Shown: positions 1-9,742, counted from the stretch's first letter. The stretch is 39,016 nt of DNA from Frankiaceae bacterium (GCA_016650445.1 JAENVS010000023.1:1-39016), one strand, 5' to 3'. Notes: generated by a model from the letters alone, not told the origin. Program-made: numbers and translations.

Positions 1-50
1 CAGTGCCACCGCCCCCTACCTGCTCGAGCAGGTAGGGGGCGGTGGCACTG
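1..50. repeat. Perfect 50-bp palindrome at the window edge
   Basis: Bases 1-25 are the exact reverse complement of bases 26-50, with no spacer (centre CTCGAG). The right half reads as normal polyprenyl synthase code (EQVGGGGT). The left half therefore looks like a fold-back copy of it. A spacerless perfect palindrome at the very first base is typical of a contig-end assembly or library artefact, although a real palindrome is not excluded. Confidence 0.9.
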
Positions 51-553
51 TCGAGAGCGCGCTGCGGGTCGCCCGCTTCAAGTCGGCGAAGTACACGATC
101 GAGCGGCCGCTGCACCTCGGCGCCGTACTGGCGGGTGCCGAACCCGATGTGCTCGCTGGTTACTCGGCGTACGGGCTGCCGCTGGGCGAGGCGTTCCAGC
201 TGCGCGACGACGTGCTCGGCGTGTTCGGGGACCCGTCCGAGACCGGCAAGCCGGCGGGTGACGACCTGCGTGAGGGCAAGCGGACCGCCCTGATCGCGAT
301 GGCCCTGCGGGAGGCGACCGCCGCCCAGGCAGCCGTCGTACGACGGCATCTGGGCGACCCTCGGCTCGATGACGCGGGGGTGACGCAGCTGCGTGAGGTC
401 ATCGTCGACACCGGCGCCGTCGATCGGGTCGAGGTGCTGATCGCGGAGCTGCTGGGCGAAGCCCTGCAGGCACTTGCCGCGGCCCCGGTGACCGACGAGG
501 CGCGCGCTGTCCTCGCTGAGCTCGCGCAGGCCGCGACGTCCCGCCGCGGTTAG
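2..553 (+). CDS. Polyprenyl (geranylgeranyl-type) diphosphate synthase, 5'-truncated
   Basis: This is the C-terminal half of an all-trans isoprenyl diphosphate synthase, which condenses isopentenyl diphosphate onto allylic diphosphates. The visible frame has the KSAKYTIERPLHLG segment (the conserved K-T region) and the second Asp-rich motif in FQLRDDVLGVFGD, followed by GKPAGDDLREGKRT, which is typical of actinobacterial IdsA/GGPP synthases. The first Asp-rich motif and the start lie outside the window. The first eight or so codons come from the palindrome at 1-50 and may not be native. In M. tuberculosis idsA2 (Rv2173) precedes mptA, and an mptA-like gene lies at 8339 here, so an idsA2 relationship is inferred from synteny. 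Product chain length cannot be read from this fragment. Confidence 0.88.
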   Translation, partial: SATAPYLLEQVGGGGTVESALRVARFKSAKYTIERPLHLGAVLAGAEPDVLAGYSAYGLPLGEAFQLRDDVLGVFGDPSETGKPAGDDLREGKRTALIAMALREATAAQAAVVRRHLGDPRLDDAGVTQLREVIVDTGAVDRVEVLIAELLGEALQALAAAPVTDEARAVLAELAQAATSRRG

Positions 554-566
554 ACGAGCGCCTGCA

Positions 567-1370
567 CTACCCCTCGGGTAGCACGATGCTGGGCGACTCC
601 GGCGGCCCGAGCAGGGACGGGAGCACGACGTCGGGGGCGGCCGGCCGGGCCAGGAACCAGCCCTGGCCGTACTCGACACCGAGCTCGAGCAGGGTGCTCA
701 GCTCCCCGGCCTCCTCGACGCCCTCCGCGACGACGATGGCACCCACGCGACCGCAGAAGGCCAGCATCGCCTCGACCAGGGCCTGCCGCGAGGTGTCCAC
801 GTCGACGTTGCGGATGATCGACAGGTCGAGCTTGACGACATCGGGGGCGAGCTGCAGGACGTGCCGAAGGCTGGAGTGGCCGGCCCCGAAGTCGTCGATG
901 CCGATGCGCACACCCGCGTTGCGCAGCCGTTCGAGTGACCGGGTGAGGACGTCGTAGTCGAGGACCGGCTCGTGCTCGGTGATCTCCACGAGGAGTCGGT
1001 CAGGCGTCGCGTCGAGCAGCAGCTCGGTGACGTCGGGTCGCAGCAGCGCCGCCGGTGACAGGTTGACCGTGAGCGTCAGCCCGGCCGGCAGGTCGTCCAG
1101 AACGTCGAGCGCGCCGCACAGGGCGATGGTCTCGAGCGCCGGGCCCCAGCCCGCCCCGATCGCGCTGCGGAACCACGCGGCGGGACCGGGCTGGGGGTGG
1201 CCGGGGAACCGGGCCAGCGCCTCGAGCCCCCAGACGGCACCCGTGCGCAGGCCGACGACGGGCTGCAGGTGCACCCGCAGCCGCTCAGGGCCGCCCAGGA
1301 TCTCGAGGATGTCCGTCTTGGCGGGCAGTGCGCCCACGACGGGACCCGAGTCGTCAAGCACGATCGACAT
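567..1370 (-). CDS. Stand-alone EAL-domain c-di-GMP phosphodiesterase
   Basis: A 267-residue soluble protein that is essentially one EAL domain with no membrane segment or sensor domain. It is predicted to hydrolyse c-di-GMP to pGpG. The residues expected in active enzymes are present: EAL at 50-52, N103 in NLSP, E129 in VEITEHE, the D159-D160 pair in IDDFGAGHSS, K180 in VKLDLS, E216 in AEGVEE and Q236 in GQGWFLARP. It is transcribed divergently from the GGDEF cyclase at 1488, with 117 bp between the two starts, so synthesis and breakdown of the same messenger are probably co-regulated. The ATG start has GGGAG about ten bases upstream. The family call is firm; activity is inferred from residues. 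Confidence 0.92.
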   Translation of the reverse strand: MSIVLDDSGPVVGALPAKTDILEILGGPERLRVHLQPVVGLRTGAVWGLEALARFPGHPQPGPAAWFRSAIGAGWGPALETIALCGALDVLDDLPAGLTLTVNLSPAALLRPDVTELLLDATPDRLLVEITEHEPVLDYDVLTRSLERLRNAGVRIGIDDFGAGHSSLRHVLQLAPDVVKLDLSIIRNVDVDTSRQALVEAMLAFCGRVGAIVVAEGVEEAGELSTLLELGVEYGQGWFLARPAAPDVVLPSLLGPPESPSIVLPEG

Positions 1371-1487
1371 GCCTCATGCACTCCCTGGGCGGGGACGAAA
1401 CGGGTCCTACTGCACCCCCAACGCGCCACCGGCCCAGAGGTAACGGCAGGCACGCGACTTTTTGGTGGGGAGTGCCACAGTCGTGAC

Positions 1488-2945
1488 GTGCGACGACGGG
1501 CGGGAGACGCGATCGAGATCGCCCGCACGCGTCGCCGAGTAGCCGTTGCTGCCCTCGGCCTACTGGCGATCGGCCTGCTGGCGCTGATCGCGACGGTGGC
1601 TCTGTTCCGGAGTCAGCGCGGCGCCCAGAGCGCGCTGGAGACCCGCTATGCCAGCCGGGCCGCCCTCGCGGCGGCGGCGGCGGGGACGTACGCCGAGCAA
1701 CTCATGGACGGGGAGATCCAGGCGGCGACGGCCAACCTGTCCGGGCCGGTCGACCAGTTCGGCACGGTTGTCAGCACGTTCGGCTTCACGAACGCGGTGC
1801 TGCTTGACGCCCGCGGCCGGGTTCTGGCCGTCCAGCCGCCGAACCGCGCCCTCCTCGGCCAGGACATCGCGGACCGCTACCCGCACCTCACCGGGGCTGA
1901 AGGCGGTCGGCGAGCCGTCTCCCCGATCGTGCCCGCAGCCGCCGACGGGCAGCCGGTGGTCGGCTTCGCCGTGCCGTTCCAGACCCCCTCCGGGCGGCGC
2001 GTCTTCAGCGGCGCCTACACGATCCGCAGCACCCCGCTCACCGACTACCTGCGCACGATGGTCAACCTGCCGACTTCGCGCTTCCTGCTGATCGACGACG
2101 CAGGGCTGGTGCTGGCGACCACACACCGCGGCGGTCCAGCGACAAAACTGAGCGAGGTCGAGCCCGCGCTCGCCGAGGCCTATCGCCACGCATCGTCGGG
2201 GCGGTATGACGACCAGTTCTTCGCGTCCAGCCGCGTCGACGGGACGCCGTGGACCGTCATCACGGCGGTCTCGCAGGACGCCCTGCTGGCACCCGTCCGC
2301 GGCAACGGCCAGAACCTCGCCTGGGGGATCTTGGCGGCGCTGATCGCCATGGCGCTGCTGGCGTGGTTCCTCGTCCGCCGCCTGGCCGTGGACCACGGTC
2401 GCCTCCAGGACGCCTACCGGCGGCTGGACCGACTGGCCCGGGTCGACCCGCTGACCGGCGTGCAGAACAGACGTGCCATCGGCGACCTGCTTGCGGATGG
2501 GCAGCGGGCCGCTGCCGACGGCGCGACGCCGCTGTCGGTCCTGATGATCGACGTCGACCACTTCAAGCGCATCAACGACACCTTCGGCCATGTGGCGGGT
2601 GACCAGGCGCTGATCGCCGTCGCCGAGCGGCTCCAAGGCGGCCTGCGCGAGGAGGACGTGCTGGGCCGCTGGGGAGGCGAGGAGTTCCTGGTGGTGCTTC
2701 CCAACGCCGACCAGGGTGCCGCCACCATGGCCGCGGAGCGGCTTCGCGAATCAGTCCGGGTCACACCTGTCAGCGTCGGGACCGGTGGCGACGAGATCGA
2801 CGTCAGCGTCAGCATCGGGATCGCCTCAGGCGTCGGCATCACCCCCGAGGTCCTGGTGCACACGGCGGACCGGGCGCTGTACGCCGCCAAGGCCGCCGGC
2901 CGCGATCGCATCCACGCGCTCTCACCCCTCCCGGCTGTGCGGTAG
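1488..2945 (+). CDS. Membrane-bound GGDEF diguanylate cyclase with extracytoplasmic sensor
   Basis: About 485 residues. A basic N-terminus and transmembrane helix (about 18-40) precede an extracytoplasmic region of about 240 residues, probably Cache-like, and a second helix (LAALIAMALLAWFLV). The cytoplasmic GGDEF domain starts at DPLTGVQNRRA. It has the substrate and metal region DVDHFKRINDTFGH and an intact GGEEF active site. An RxxD motif (REED) lies exactly five residues before GGEEF, the position of the inhibitory I-site, so product inhibition is expected. The open frame extends upstream to 1197 across the divergent EAL gene. I chose GTG 1488 because it is the only sensible start in the intergenic space, with a weak CACAGT box six bases upstream. 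The ligand is unknown. Confidence 0.9.
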   Translation: MRRRAGDAIEIARTRRRVAVAALGLLAIGLLALIATVALFRSQRGAQSALETRYASRAALAAAAAGTYAEQLMDGEIQAATANLSGPVDQFGTVVSTFGFTNAVLLDARGRVLAVQPPNRALLGQDIADRYPHLTGAEGGRRAVSPIVPAAADGQPVVGFAVPFQTPSGRRVFSGAYTIRSTPLTDYLRTMVNLPTSRFLLIDDAGLVLATTHRGGPATKLSEVEPALAEAYRHASSGRYDDQFFASSRVDGTPWTVITAVSQDALLAPVRGNGQNLAWGILAALIAMALLAWFLVRRLAVDHGRLQDAYRRLDRLARVDPLTGVQNRRAIGDLLADGQRAAADGATPLSVLMIDVDHFKRINDTFGHVAGDQALIAVAERLQGGLREEDVLGRWGGEEFLVVLPNADQGAATMAAERLRESVRVTPVSVGTGGDEIDVSVSIGIASGVGITPEVLVHTADRALYAAKAAGRDRIHALSPLPAVR

Positions 2946-2953
2946 CCACCTCG

Positions 2954-2959
2954 TAGGCT
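2954..2959 (+). promoter_or_regulatory. Leaderless-type -10 box of map
   Basis: TAGGCT ends seven bases before the GTG at 2967, fitting an actinobacterial leaderless promoter. The intergenic space is only 21 bp. Confidence 0.55.
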
Positions 2960-2966
2960 GGAGCAG

Positions 2967-3965
2967 GTGAGCACCCCGACGATCGCGGCGAACGACCCCT
3001 GCTGGTGCGGCAGCGGTCGTCGGTACAAGCGCTGCCACCGGATCGCCGACGTCGACCCGGCTCGGGCGGCGGCCGACGAGGCCCGCCGGGCGCAGCTCGA
3101 GCGGGATGCGGAGCTGTACGTCCGGCCCGGCCGGCTGTCCCCGCCGCGCGAGGTCCCCGCGCACATCCCGCGACCGGCCTACGCCCTCGACAAGCACGGC
3201 CGGCCCCGCGAGCGCGACACCGCCCGGCCCAAGGACCCCGAGACGATCGAGCTGATGCGGGCGGCCGGCCGCGCCGCCGCGGAGGTCCTGGCTGTCGTGG
3301 GTGCCGCGGTGCGTCCCGGCATCACGACCGACGACCTCGACGCGATCGCCCACGAGGAGACCATCAAGCGGGGCGGCTACCCGTCCCCGCTGGGCTACAA
3401 CGGCTTCCCGAAGTCACTGTGCACCTCGGTCAACGAGGTCATCTGCCACGGCATCCCCGACTCGACCGTGCTCAAGGACGGCGACATCGTCAACTGCGAC
3501 GTGACGATCTTCCTGAACGGCGTGCACGGCGACACCAACGCGACGTTCCTGGTCGGCGACGTCGACGCGGAGACCCGGCGGCTCGTCGACGTCACGCGCG
3601 AGTGCCTCGACCTCGGCATCGCCGCCGTGCGCCCCGGCAACCGGGTCCGCGACATCGGCCGGGCCATCCAGACCCACGCCGAAGCCAACGGGTTCGGGGT
3701 GGTGCGGGCATTCGTCGGGCACGGCATCGGCCGCTCCTTCCACAGCGATCCGCAGGTGTTCCACTACGACAACCCGGCGGCCCGCGGCGTGCTCGAGCCG
3801 GGGATGACGTTCACGATCGAGCCGATGATCACGATCGGCGACTGGCACCACGAGATGTGGGACGACGGCTGGACCGCCGTCACCGTCGACCGCTCGCGCA
3901 CGGCGCAGTTCGAGCACACCCTCGTCGTCACCGACGACGGCGCCGAGATCCTCACCCGCGTCTAG
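2967..3965 (+). CDS. map: Type I methionine aminopeptidase with N-terminal SEC-C zinc motif
   Basis: 332 residues. Removes the initiator methionine from nascent proteins. The N-terminus carries a SEC-C-type zinc motif ([15 protein letters not shown], residues 10-24), which may help ribosome docking as proposed for other MAPs with N-terminal zinc fingers. The pita-bread catalytic domain shows the His in ICHGIP, metal-binding Asp in NCDVT and GDTNATF, His in [10 protein letters not shown], Glu in TIEPM and Glu in QFEHT. All five metal ligands are therefore present. Its GTG start follows the cyclase stop by 21 bp with a leaderless-type promoter. The 3' end overlaps the convergent penicillin-acylase gene by 14 bp. 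The family call is firm; the role of the zinc motif is inference. Confidence 0.96.
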   Translation: MSTPTIAANDPCWCGSGRRYKRCHRIADVDPARAAADEARRAQLERDAELYVRPGRLSPPREVPAHIPRPAYALDKHGRPRERDTARPKDPETIELMRAAGRAAAEVLAVVGAAVRPGITTDDLDAIAHEETIKRGGYPSPLGYNGFPKSLCTSVNEVICHGIPDSTVLKDGDIVNCDVTIFLNGVHGDTNATFLVGDVDAETRRLVDVTRECLDLGIAAVRPGNRVRDIGRAIQTHAEANGFGVVRAFVGHGIGRSFHSDPQVFHYDNPAARGVLEPGMTFTIEPMITIGDWHHEMWDDGWTAVTVDRSRTAQFEHTLVVTDDGAEILTRV

Positions 3966-6648
3966 GGCGACGCCTTCGTAGGACGGCGAGAGCCAGCAGG
4001 AGGGCGAGGCCGACTGCGGCCGGCCAGGTTCCAGGACCTGTCGCGGGGAGCTGGCCGGGGGCCGGGGCGGGCGGCGTGACCGGGCGGGCCGCGACGGCGT
4101 CGAAGGCGATGACGTGGATCCAGGAGCCGCGGTCCTGGTACGGCATGGTCCGCGACGGGCCGATGACGCCGGTCAGCGAGTCGATCGTCGAGCGCGGGTG
4201 CACGTCGCGCCAGCCGGTCGGGTCGGCGCCGTAGGCCGTCGTGAGCGACGCGATGGACCGGTCGAGCGCGGCGAGCACGACCGATCGCACCGACCGGCCG
4301 TGCAGGTAGCTGCGTGACAGCGGCAGTGAGCTCTTGGCCGGCACGAGGTTGCGCAGCACCAGGTTGTCGGCCGGGGTGCCGTCGAAGACGTGCCCGCCGC
4401 GGTTGTCGGCGGCGACGCGCACGTCCTGCGGCAGGTCGGCCAGCACGACGTCACGCAGGTCGTCCATCCACCGCCGGAAGACAGTCGGCCCGGGTCCGTC
4501 TGTGACGGTCTCGTCGTCGTACGACGTGGAGCTCGTGCCGGCACCGGGACCGTACGAGCGACCGCCCCACGCCCGGACCAGCGCGATCGCCTGCTTCTGG
4601 ATCGCGGTGTCTCCCCCGGCGGCCACCAGCAGGGGCTTGAAGTCGGGTGCGCGGTGGTCCGTCGTACCGACCTGGAACTCCATGGCTCGCAGCCCGGCAG
4701 GGGTCAGCTTGTTCGCCGCGGCCAACGCCAGCTGGATGGTCTGGACACGGACTGCCTTGCCCGCCGAGCGGCTGCTGGCCGGGTCGAGGTAGTCGTCGGC
4801 CCAGCCCTGCGCGGGCTTGTTGTTCCAGTTGGCGAGGTAGCCCACCTTCGGGTCCACCGAGTGCGGCAGCGCGTCGAAGGGCAGGAAGCCCTGCTTGTCG
4901 TACTCCCCGGTGCCAGGTGCAGGGAAGCGGGTGTCCCAGCCAGGGCTGCGCTTCGGGTAGAGGCCCGGGTGCCAGAAGCCGATGTGGCCGTCGGCGCCGG
5001 CGTACATGACGTTCTCGTTCCACGTCATCTGCCGTACGCCGACGACGAACTCGGCAAGGTTCTTGGCCCGGTCCCACTGCAGGATGCCGTTGATGTTCTC
5101 GAGCTCGCGGCGGTACATCGCGTAGTCGACCGAGCGGGCCTTCGTGCCGTCCTTGCTGTAGGCGACGACGGGGCCGTGCACGGTCCGGCAGACCTCGGCG
5201 TCCTGCGTGAAGACCGCCGGGCCGATCGGCACGCCCTCCTGTGCTGCGCGGTAGCGCACGGTCTCGGTCCGGCAGTCGGCCGGCTTCCACGTGCCCATGT
5301 GCAGGTACTCGAGCTTCCCGGCCGTACGACGGGTCGTCTCGATGAAGCTGTCGATGGTCTTGGAGTAGCCCGTGGTCATGCCCCACGCAATGCTCGTGCC
5401 GTAGCCGATGGCGACGGTCGGTACGCCGGGAACGGTGACGCCGCGCGCGTCGTACCCGCCGCCGTGGACCTCCTGCTCGTAGAGCTCGGTCGGGAAGGTG
5501 TAGCCGAGCTGCGGGCCGTTGACGAGCATCGGCGCGCCGGTCGAGGTGCGCGTGCCGCTGACCGTGAACATGTACGAGCCGCCGTGCAGGTTGTCGCGGA
5601 ACGCGTTAAGGCTGTCGACCATGTTCTGCAGGCTGGCCGCGACCGGCGCGGGCAGCCCGGTGGGCGTCGTCGGCTCCGGTGCGGCCCCGGTGCCCGCTCC
5701 GGCCGCGAGCTCCGGCGGGAGGCTCAGCGCGTAGGCCGCGCTCTTGCGGTAGACGGCGTCGCGCTGCGCCGCGGGGACGGGGTCGTTGTTGGCGAAGCGA
5801 CCTTCCGCCGGCGGCACCGTAACGCTGGCCTTCTGGTCGCGCTGCCACCGGATGTCGTTGAACGCCTGCAGCCCGGGCTCACCACCCAGGGATGCCTGGA
5901 GCTTGCGGAGCAGCTCGACCTCGCGGAACTCCTCGCCGCCGCTGGCCGCGACGAAGCGGGTCAGCAGCACGCCGGAAGCGAGGGTGTCGTTGAGGGTCCA
6001 GTCCTCGGGCACCGTGGTGAGAAGGGCGTACTCCGCCGGCAGCTCGGTCGGCGTCGTCTTCACGTGCTGGATGTAGGCGTTGAGCCCGGCGGCGTAGGCC
6101 TTGAAGACGTTCTGACTCTCGGCCGGCAGCTTCGCGAACATGGCGGCGTAGTCGGCCTCGCCGTACGTCAGCGTGCGCGTCTGGATGTCCGCCGGCACAC
6201 CGCTCGGACCGACGAGCTCGGCGTAGGTGCCCTTCGCGACGTGCCGCACGCCGTCGGCAAGGAACAGGCGGTCCTGGCCGGCTGCGAATCCTGCGGCGTA
6301 CCAGGTGTCGTACGACGAGTCGCCGTAGATCGCCGGTACGCCGTATCCGTCGCGGTAGATGCGTGCCTTGCCGACCGTCTCCGGCGTACCGCTCGCTTGG
6401 AACTTTCCTTCCTTGTAGCGACCGTCCCAGTAGAGGACGCGCTGGTCCTCGGTGTGCGGGCCGTAGTCACCGGTGAGCATGCCGCGGGCCTGGTCGACCG
6501 CCGTGACCCGGCCGTTCTCGCCGGGCGGGAGCGCGGTGCCGATCGTCATCGGCTGGCGGGGTGGGGTGTCCGCGGCGTACGCCGGAGCAGCGGTCGCGAG
6601 CAGGGTCAGTCCGAGGAGCAGCGCGAGAGCGCTGCGGGAGGCACGCAC
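3952..6648 (-). CDS. Secreted, LPXTG-anchored penicillin acylase family hydrolase
   Basis: 898 residues. An N-terminal signal peptide (cleavage near AYA-AD, about residue 25) and a C-terminal LPATG motif, hydrophobic helix and RRRRPRRG tail indicate sortase anchoring to the wall. The body matches N-terminal-nucleophile amidases of the penicillin G acylase/acyl-homoserine-lactone acylase family. It has the early YGVPAIYG and [11 protein letters not shown] motifs and a spacer ending in HGG followed by Ser about 358 (SYMFTVSG), the expected autocleavage site and nucleophile. MLVNGPQLG and IAWGMTTG follow. It starts four bases after the stop of the BNR gene at 6653, so the two form an operon. The start is GTG. 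The substrate is unknown: beta-lactam, acyl-homoserine lactone or other amides are all possible. No sortase gene is in the window. Confidence 0.92.
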   Translation of the reverse strand: MRASRSALALLLGLTLLATAAPAYAADTPPRQPMTIGTALPPGENGRVTAVDQARGMLTGDYGPHTEDQRVLYWDGRYKEGKFQASGTPETVGKARIYRDGYGVPAIYGDSSYDTWYAAGFAAGQDRLFLADGVRHVAKGTYAELVGPSGVPADIQTRTLTYGEADYAAMFAKLPAESQNVFKAYAAGLNAYIQHVKTTPTELPAEYALLTTVPEDWTLNDTLASGVLLTRFVAASGGEEFREVELLRKLQASLGGEPGLQAFNDIRWQRDQKASVTVPPAEGRFANNDPVPAAQRDAVYRKSAAYALSLPPELAAGAGTGAAPEPTTPTGLPAPVAASLQNMVDSLNAFRDNLHGGSYMFTVSGTRTSTGAPMLVNGPQLGYTFPTELYEQEVHGGGYDARGVTVPGVPTVAIGYGTSIAWGMTTGYSKTIDSFIETTRRTAGKLEYLHMGTWKPADCRTETVRYRAAQEGVPIGPAVFTQDAEVCRTVHGPVVAYSKDGTKARSVDYAMYRRELENINGILQWDRAKNLAEFVVGVRQMTWNENVMYAGADGHIGFWHPGLYPKRSPGWDTRFPAPGTGEYDKQGFLPFDALPHSVDPKVGYLANWNNKPAQGWADDYLDPASSRSAGKAVRVQTIQLALAAANKLTPAGLRAMEFQVGTTDHRAPDFKPLLVAAGGDTAIQKQAIALVRAWGGRSYGPGAGTSSTSYDDETVTDGPGPTVFRRWMDDLRDVVLADLPQDVRVAADNRGGHVFDGTPADNLVLRNLVPAKSSLPLSRSYLHGRSVRSVVLAALDRSIASLTTAYGADPTGWRDVHPRSTIDSLTGVIGPSRTMPYQDRGSWIHVIAFDAVAARPVTPPAPAPGQLPATGPGTWPAAVGLALLLALAVLRRRRPRRG

Positions 6649-6652
6649 GTGG

Positions 6653-8254
6653 CTAGCGTGTCACCCGTCGCCGGGCGGCCCACGCGGCGCCGAGCAGGAG
6701 CAGCAGCCCTACGACCGGCAGCGCGGTGCCCAGGCCCGTGGCGGGCAGGTTGCCGCTCGCAGGTGCGGACGGCGTCGGCGTCGGCGCCGTCGCCGGCTGT
6801 CGTGGCGCGGCCGGGACCGGAGCGGCCACCGGAGCCGCCGACCGCAGCAGGGATTGGCCGCTGACCTGGCGGACGATGAGCCCCTTGTCGAGCCGGTCGA
6901 CCTTCGTGCAGCCGGTCACCTTGAGGCAGCCGTCGGCAAGCCCGATGACGGGGTAGCCGGTGCGCAGGTCGACGTCCATGTCGTTGAAGTCGAGCAGGTT
7001 GCGGTCGGTGCCGCAGGACAGGCCGCCGGTGCAGATCGAGCCGACCTGGATCGGGCTCTTCGGCGTCGCGACGACGGTCTGCCAGGTGCGGCCGCGGTCG
7101 TAGGTCGTGGACACGTAGAGGCGCCAGACGCCGGTGTACTGCGCCTCGTTGCGGGGGTTGCCCTCCTCGGTCGCGCCGAGGTAGGCGGCCACGGCTCGGT
7201 CGCCGTCACCCGCCGCGATCAGCGGGAAGCTCGTGTAGAGCACGCCCTTGTCGACGCCGACCGCGACCGGCTTGGTCCACGTGTCGCCCCGGCTGGTGCT
7301 GACGGCGACCTGCAGCGGGCCTTCGCTGGTCGACGACAGCGTGCTCGACCAGGTCGCGTAGAGCGTGCCGTCGCGACCGACCGAGATCGAGGGGTGGCCA
7401 CCGGCACCGACGGTCGAGCCGGGGATCGGGTGGAAGGTCCAGGTCACGGCGTTGTCGTCGCTGCGCCAGACGCCCTGCACCTTGCCGCAGCCGTCGGGCA
7501 TCAGGTAGAGCGTGCCGTCCGTCGGCGACGTCTTGATGTGCCCGAAGATGCCCGAGCAGTCGCTGTCGGCGAGTGTGTAGACGGGGATGGCCGGCAGGAA
7601 GGTGAGGCCGCCGTCGATGCTCGTGGCGCACGCGGCCTGGGCGACGTCGTTGGTGCAGTAGTAGAGGTAGTTGGGGTAGCCGACGGTCGGCGGCATCGCG
7701 CTGCCCTCGGTGCGCTTGCCGGTCACCAGCGTCTGGTGATCGAAGGCGATGCCCGGTCCGCAACCCTGCGGTGAGCGCGTGTAGGTCTTGCCGTCGTCGT
7801 CGGTGAAGGCCTGCAGCGAGCAGCCCGTCACGAGCAGCTGGTTGATGAAGGTGCGACCGGTGTCGAGATCGGTGTGCAGGATCGGGTCGCTGGTCTGCAG
7901 GCCCTCGATCTGGTCGGTCGCGTCGGCCCAGACGCTGCTGCCCGGACCCTTGCTGTCGAAGCCGTTGACCCGCAGCGTCTGCTGCTTGGCGAAGAACATC
8001 ACGTTGCCGGTCTTGGGGTTGATCCCGACCGTCGGCTCACCGGCGCGGTCGGCCAGTCCGTGCTGCTCATCGGGCACGAACGGCTGGCTGCCCAGCTCCG
8101 GCGGGATCGGCAGGCCGACGGTGACGTCCGCACCGATCGGCGACGGGTACTCGCGGTAGGTCGGTGCGGCAGTCGCCGCTCCTGACGGAGCTGTCAGCAA
8201 CGGACTGGCAAGGAGCAGCAGCGCGGGGAGCACGAGCAGACGGGAGCGGGGCAC
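6653..8254 (-). CDS. Secreted BNR/Asp-box beta-propeller protein, LPXTG-anchored (sialidase-like fold)
   Basis: About 533 residues. GTG 8254 is chosen because GGAGA lies just upstream and a signal peptide (SRLLVLPALLLLASPLL) follows at once; the longer open frame to 9982 is a shadow. Asp-box-like motifs (S-x-D-x-G-x-T-W) recur: SIDGGLTF, STSRGDTW and STTYDRGRTW, implying a beta-propeller. No convincing sialidase Arg triad or FRIP motif was seen, so glycosidase activity is not assumed. A Pro/Ala/Thr-rich stalk leads to LPATG, a hydrophobic helix and RRRVTR, a cell-wall sorting signal. It is paralogous in layout to the genes at 9981 and 24230 and is first in an operon with the penicillin acylase. 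It is divergent from the mannosyltransferase at 8339. Confidence 0.85.
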   Translation of the reverse strand: MPRSRLLVLPALLLLASPLLTAPSGAATAAPTYREYPSPIGADVTVGLPIPPELGSQPFVPDEQHGLADRAGEPTVGINPKTGNVMFFAKQQTLRVNGFDSKGPGSSVWADATDQIEGLQTSDPILHTDLDTGRTFINQLLVTGCSLQAFTDDDGKTYTRSPQGCGPGIAFDHQTLVTGKRTEGSAMPPTVGYPNYLYYCTNDVAQAACATSIDGGLTFLPAIPVYTLADSDCSGIFGHIKTSPTDGTLYLMPDGCGKVQGVWRSDDNAVTWTFHPIPGSTVGAGGHPSISVGRDGTLYATWSSTLSSTSEGPLQVAVSTSRGDTWTKPVAVGVDKGVLYTSFPLIAAGDGDRAVAAYLGATEEGNPRNEAQYTGVWRLYVSTTYDRGRTWQTVVATPKSPIQVGSICTGGLSCGTDRNLLDFNDMDVDLRTGYPVIGLADGCLKVTGCTKVDRLDKGLIVRQVSGQSLLRSAAPVAAPVPAAPRQPATAPTPTPSAPASGNLPATGLGTALPVVGLLLLLGAAWAARRRVTR

Positions 8255-8283
8255 GGTTCTCCAGGTGTGGATGATGTCCTGCA

Positions 8284-8313
8284 CCTCTTCGACGCCGGAT
8301 GTCCGGATCCTGC
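8284..8313 (-). promoter_or_regulatory. Leader motif of the BNR gene (GCAGGA - GC hairpin - CGAAG)
   Basis: On the minus strand GCAGGA (8313-8308) is followed by a small CCGG...CCGG hairpin and GTCGAAGAGG (ending 8284), 30 bases before the GTG. Similar arrangements precede the genes at 9981, 24230 and, more loosely, 26799. The function is unknown. Confidence 0.3.
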
Positions 8314-8338
8314 GCTGACCGAGCCTGGGAGAGCAACC

Positions 8339-9715
8339 GTGCGACGCACTACGCCGACTGCCGTCGTCGCTCTCGGCGTCGTCGGCAGCACGTGTGTCGC
8401 GGTGGCGGGCTACGGGATCGGCGCGGTGCCGGCGTCCCTCCGGGACAGCTGGCTGCACGACACCACGACAGGCCGCGCGGTCTCCGCGGTCGCGTGCGCG
8501 ATCGGTCTCGCGCTGATGCTCGGCTGCTGGTGGAGGCTGCGCGCAGCGACCACGGGGGTCGTGCTCGTCGCCGCCGCTGCGTGGTCGGTGCCGTTGCTGC
8601 TGACCGTGCCGCTGTTCAGCCGCGACGTCTACGCGTACGCCGGACAGGCGCATCTCGTCGACGTCGGTCTCGACCCCTACACGCATGGTCCCGCGGATGC
8701 CCCAGGTGCACTCGCGGACGAGGTCGACGACGTCTGGTCGACGGCGCGATCGCCGTACGGACCGGTGTTCCTGCAGCTGGCGGCGTTGCTGGTGCGAGGG
8801 CAGCACGTGATCAGCGCGGTGGTGCTGCTGCGGCTGCTCGCCGTGATCGGTCTGGTCCTTGTCGCGTGGGGCATCTGCCGGCTCACGGCCGAGCCCTCGC
8901 GAGCTCTGTGGCTCGCCGTCGCGAACCCGCTCGTCCTGCTGCACGGCGTCGGCGGCGCCCACAACGACCTGCTCATGGCGGGGCTGCTGACCGCCGGGCT
9001 CGCGCTGGCGGCCGCGGCCGGGCGCGTCGACGCGCTGTCGAGCCGCGACACCGGTCTCGCCCTCGCGACCGCCGGGATCGTCCTTGCCGCGCTTGTGAAG
9101 CTGCCCGCGGTGGCCGGGCTGGCGTTTCTGCCGTTCCTCGTCCCGACCGCGCGGGTCCGCGCGGCGACCGTCGTCGCCGTCTCGGCCGTCGTCGTCACGT
9201 GGCTGCTCACCGCTTCGTCCACGTTCGGCTGGGGGTGGCTGCACACGCTGGACGCCGGCAGCGCCCGCCGCAGCCTGCTGTCCGTGTCGACCGGGGTGGG
9301 CGTGCTGGTGTCGCAGGTGGCTGGTTCGGGTGCTGTCGACGTCGCGCACACCGTCGGTCTCGTGATCGCCGCCGCGGCCGGTCTCGTACTGCTGGTCAGG
9401 GCTCGACAGATCGGGGCGTTGCGGGCGCTCGGCCTGACGCTGCTCATCGTGGTGGCACTGAGCCCGGTCGTGCAGCCGTGGTACCTGCTGTGGGCGCTGC
9501 CTGTGCTCGCCGTCGTCGCCGGCCCACGGCTCGCGCTGGGTCTGGCTGCAACGTCTGCGCTGCTCTGCGTGCTGGTGCTGCCGACGGGCAGGCACGTCAT
9601 CCGCCCGCCGCTCTACGGCGTACCAGCCCTTCTCGTCGTCGTCGCCGCCTACGCCGCGGCTCGGGCGCCGGAAAGCGCTTGCGAGCAACCGGCAGCGGGG
9701 TACGCCGGGCAGTGA
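8339..9715 (+). CDS. Polyprenol-phosphomannose-dependent alpha-1,6-mannosyltransferase (MptA/MptB-like)
   Basis: About 458 residues with roughly a dozen hydrophobic helices: a GT-C type membrane glycosyltransferase that takes mannose from a polyprenyl-phosphate carrier outside the membrane. Family hallmarks are LFSRDVYAYAGQ (the catalytic Asp loop), GLDPYTHGP, RSPYGPVF and NPLVLLHGVGGAHNDLLM. GTG 8339 is preferred to the ATG at 8267 because GGGAGAG lies five bases before it and the ATG would need an unlikely hydrophilic extension overlapping the divergent promoter. In mycobacteria MptA extends lipomannan next to idsA2. The same order here (with insertions) favours MptA over MptB, but the two are paralogues and cannot be separated by eye. 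Confidence 0.87.
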   Translation: MRRTTPTAVVALGVVGSTCVAVAGYGIGAVPASLRDSWLHDTTTGRAVSAVACAIGLALMLGCWWRLRAATTGVVLVAAAAWSVPLLLTVPLFSRDVYAYAGQAHLVDVGLDPYTHGPADAPGALADEVDDVWSTARSPYGPVFLQLAALLVRGQHVISAVVLLRLLAVIGLVLVAWGICRLTAEPSRALWLAVANPLVLLHGVGGAHNDLLMAGLLTAGLALAAAAGRVDALSSRDTGLALATAGIVLAALVKLPAVAGLAFLPFLVPTARVRAATVVAVSAVVVTWLLTASSTFGWGWLHTLDAGSARRSLLSVSTGVGVLVSQVAGSGAVDVAHTVGLVIAAAAGLVLLVRARQIGALRALGLTLLIVVALSPVVQPWYLLWALPVLAVVAGPRLALGLAATSALLCVLVLPTGRHVIRPPLYGVPALLVVVAAYAAARAPESACEQPAAGYAGQ

Positions 9716-9742
9716 GGACGTCTGCCTCTTGTAGGGGACCCC

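Noticed and set aside
1197..1487. Upstream extension of the GGDEF frame
   Set aside because: It overlaps the divergent EAL gene and would put a hydrophilic nonsense segment before the first membrane helix.
4390..6864. 824-residue plus-strand frame opposite the acylase gene
   Set aside because: It is Arg/Gly/Val-rich shadow coding with no motif; the minus strand has the signal peptide, catalytic motifs and LPATG.
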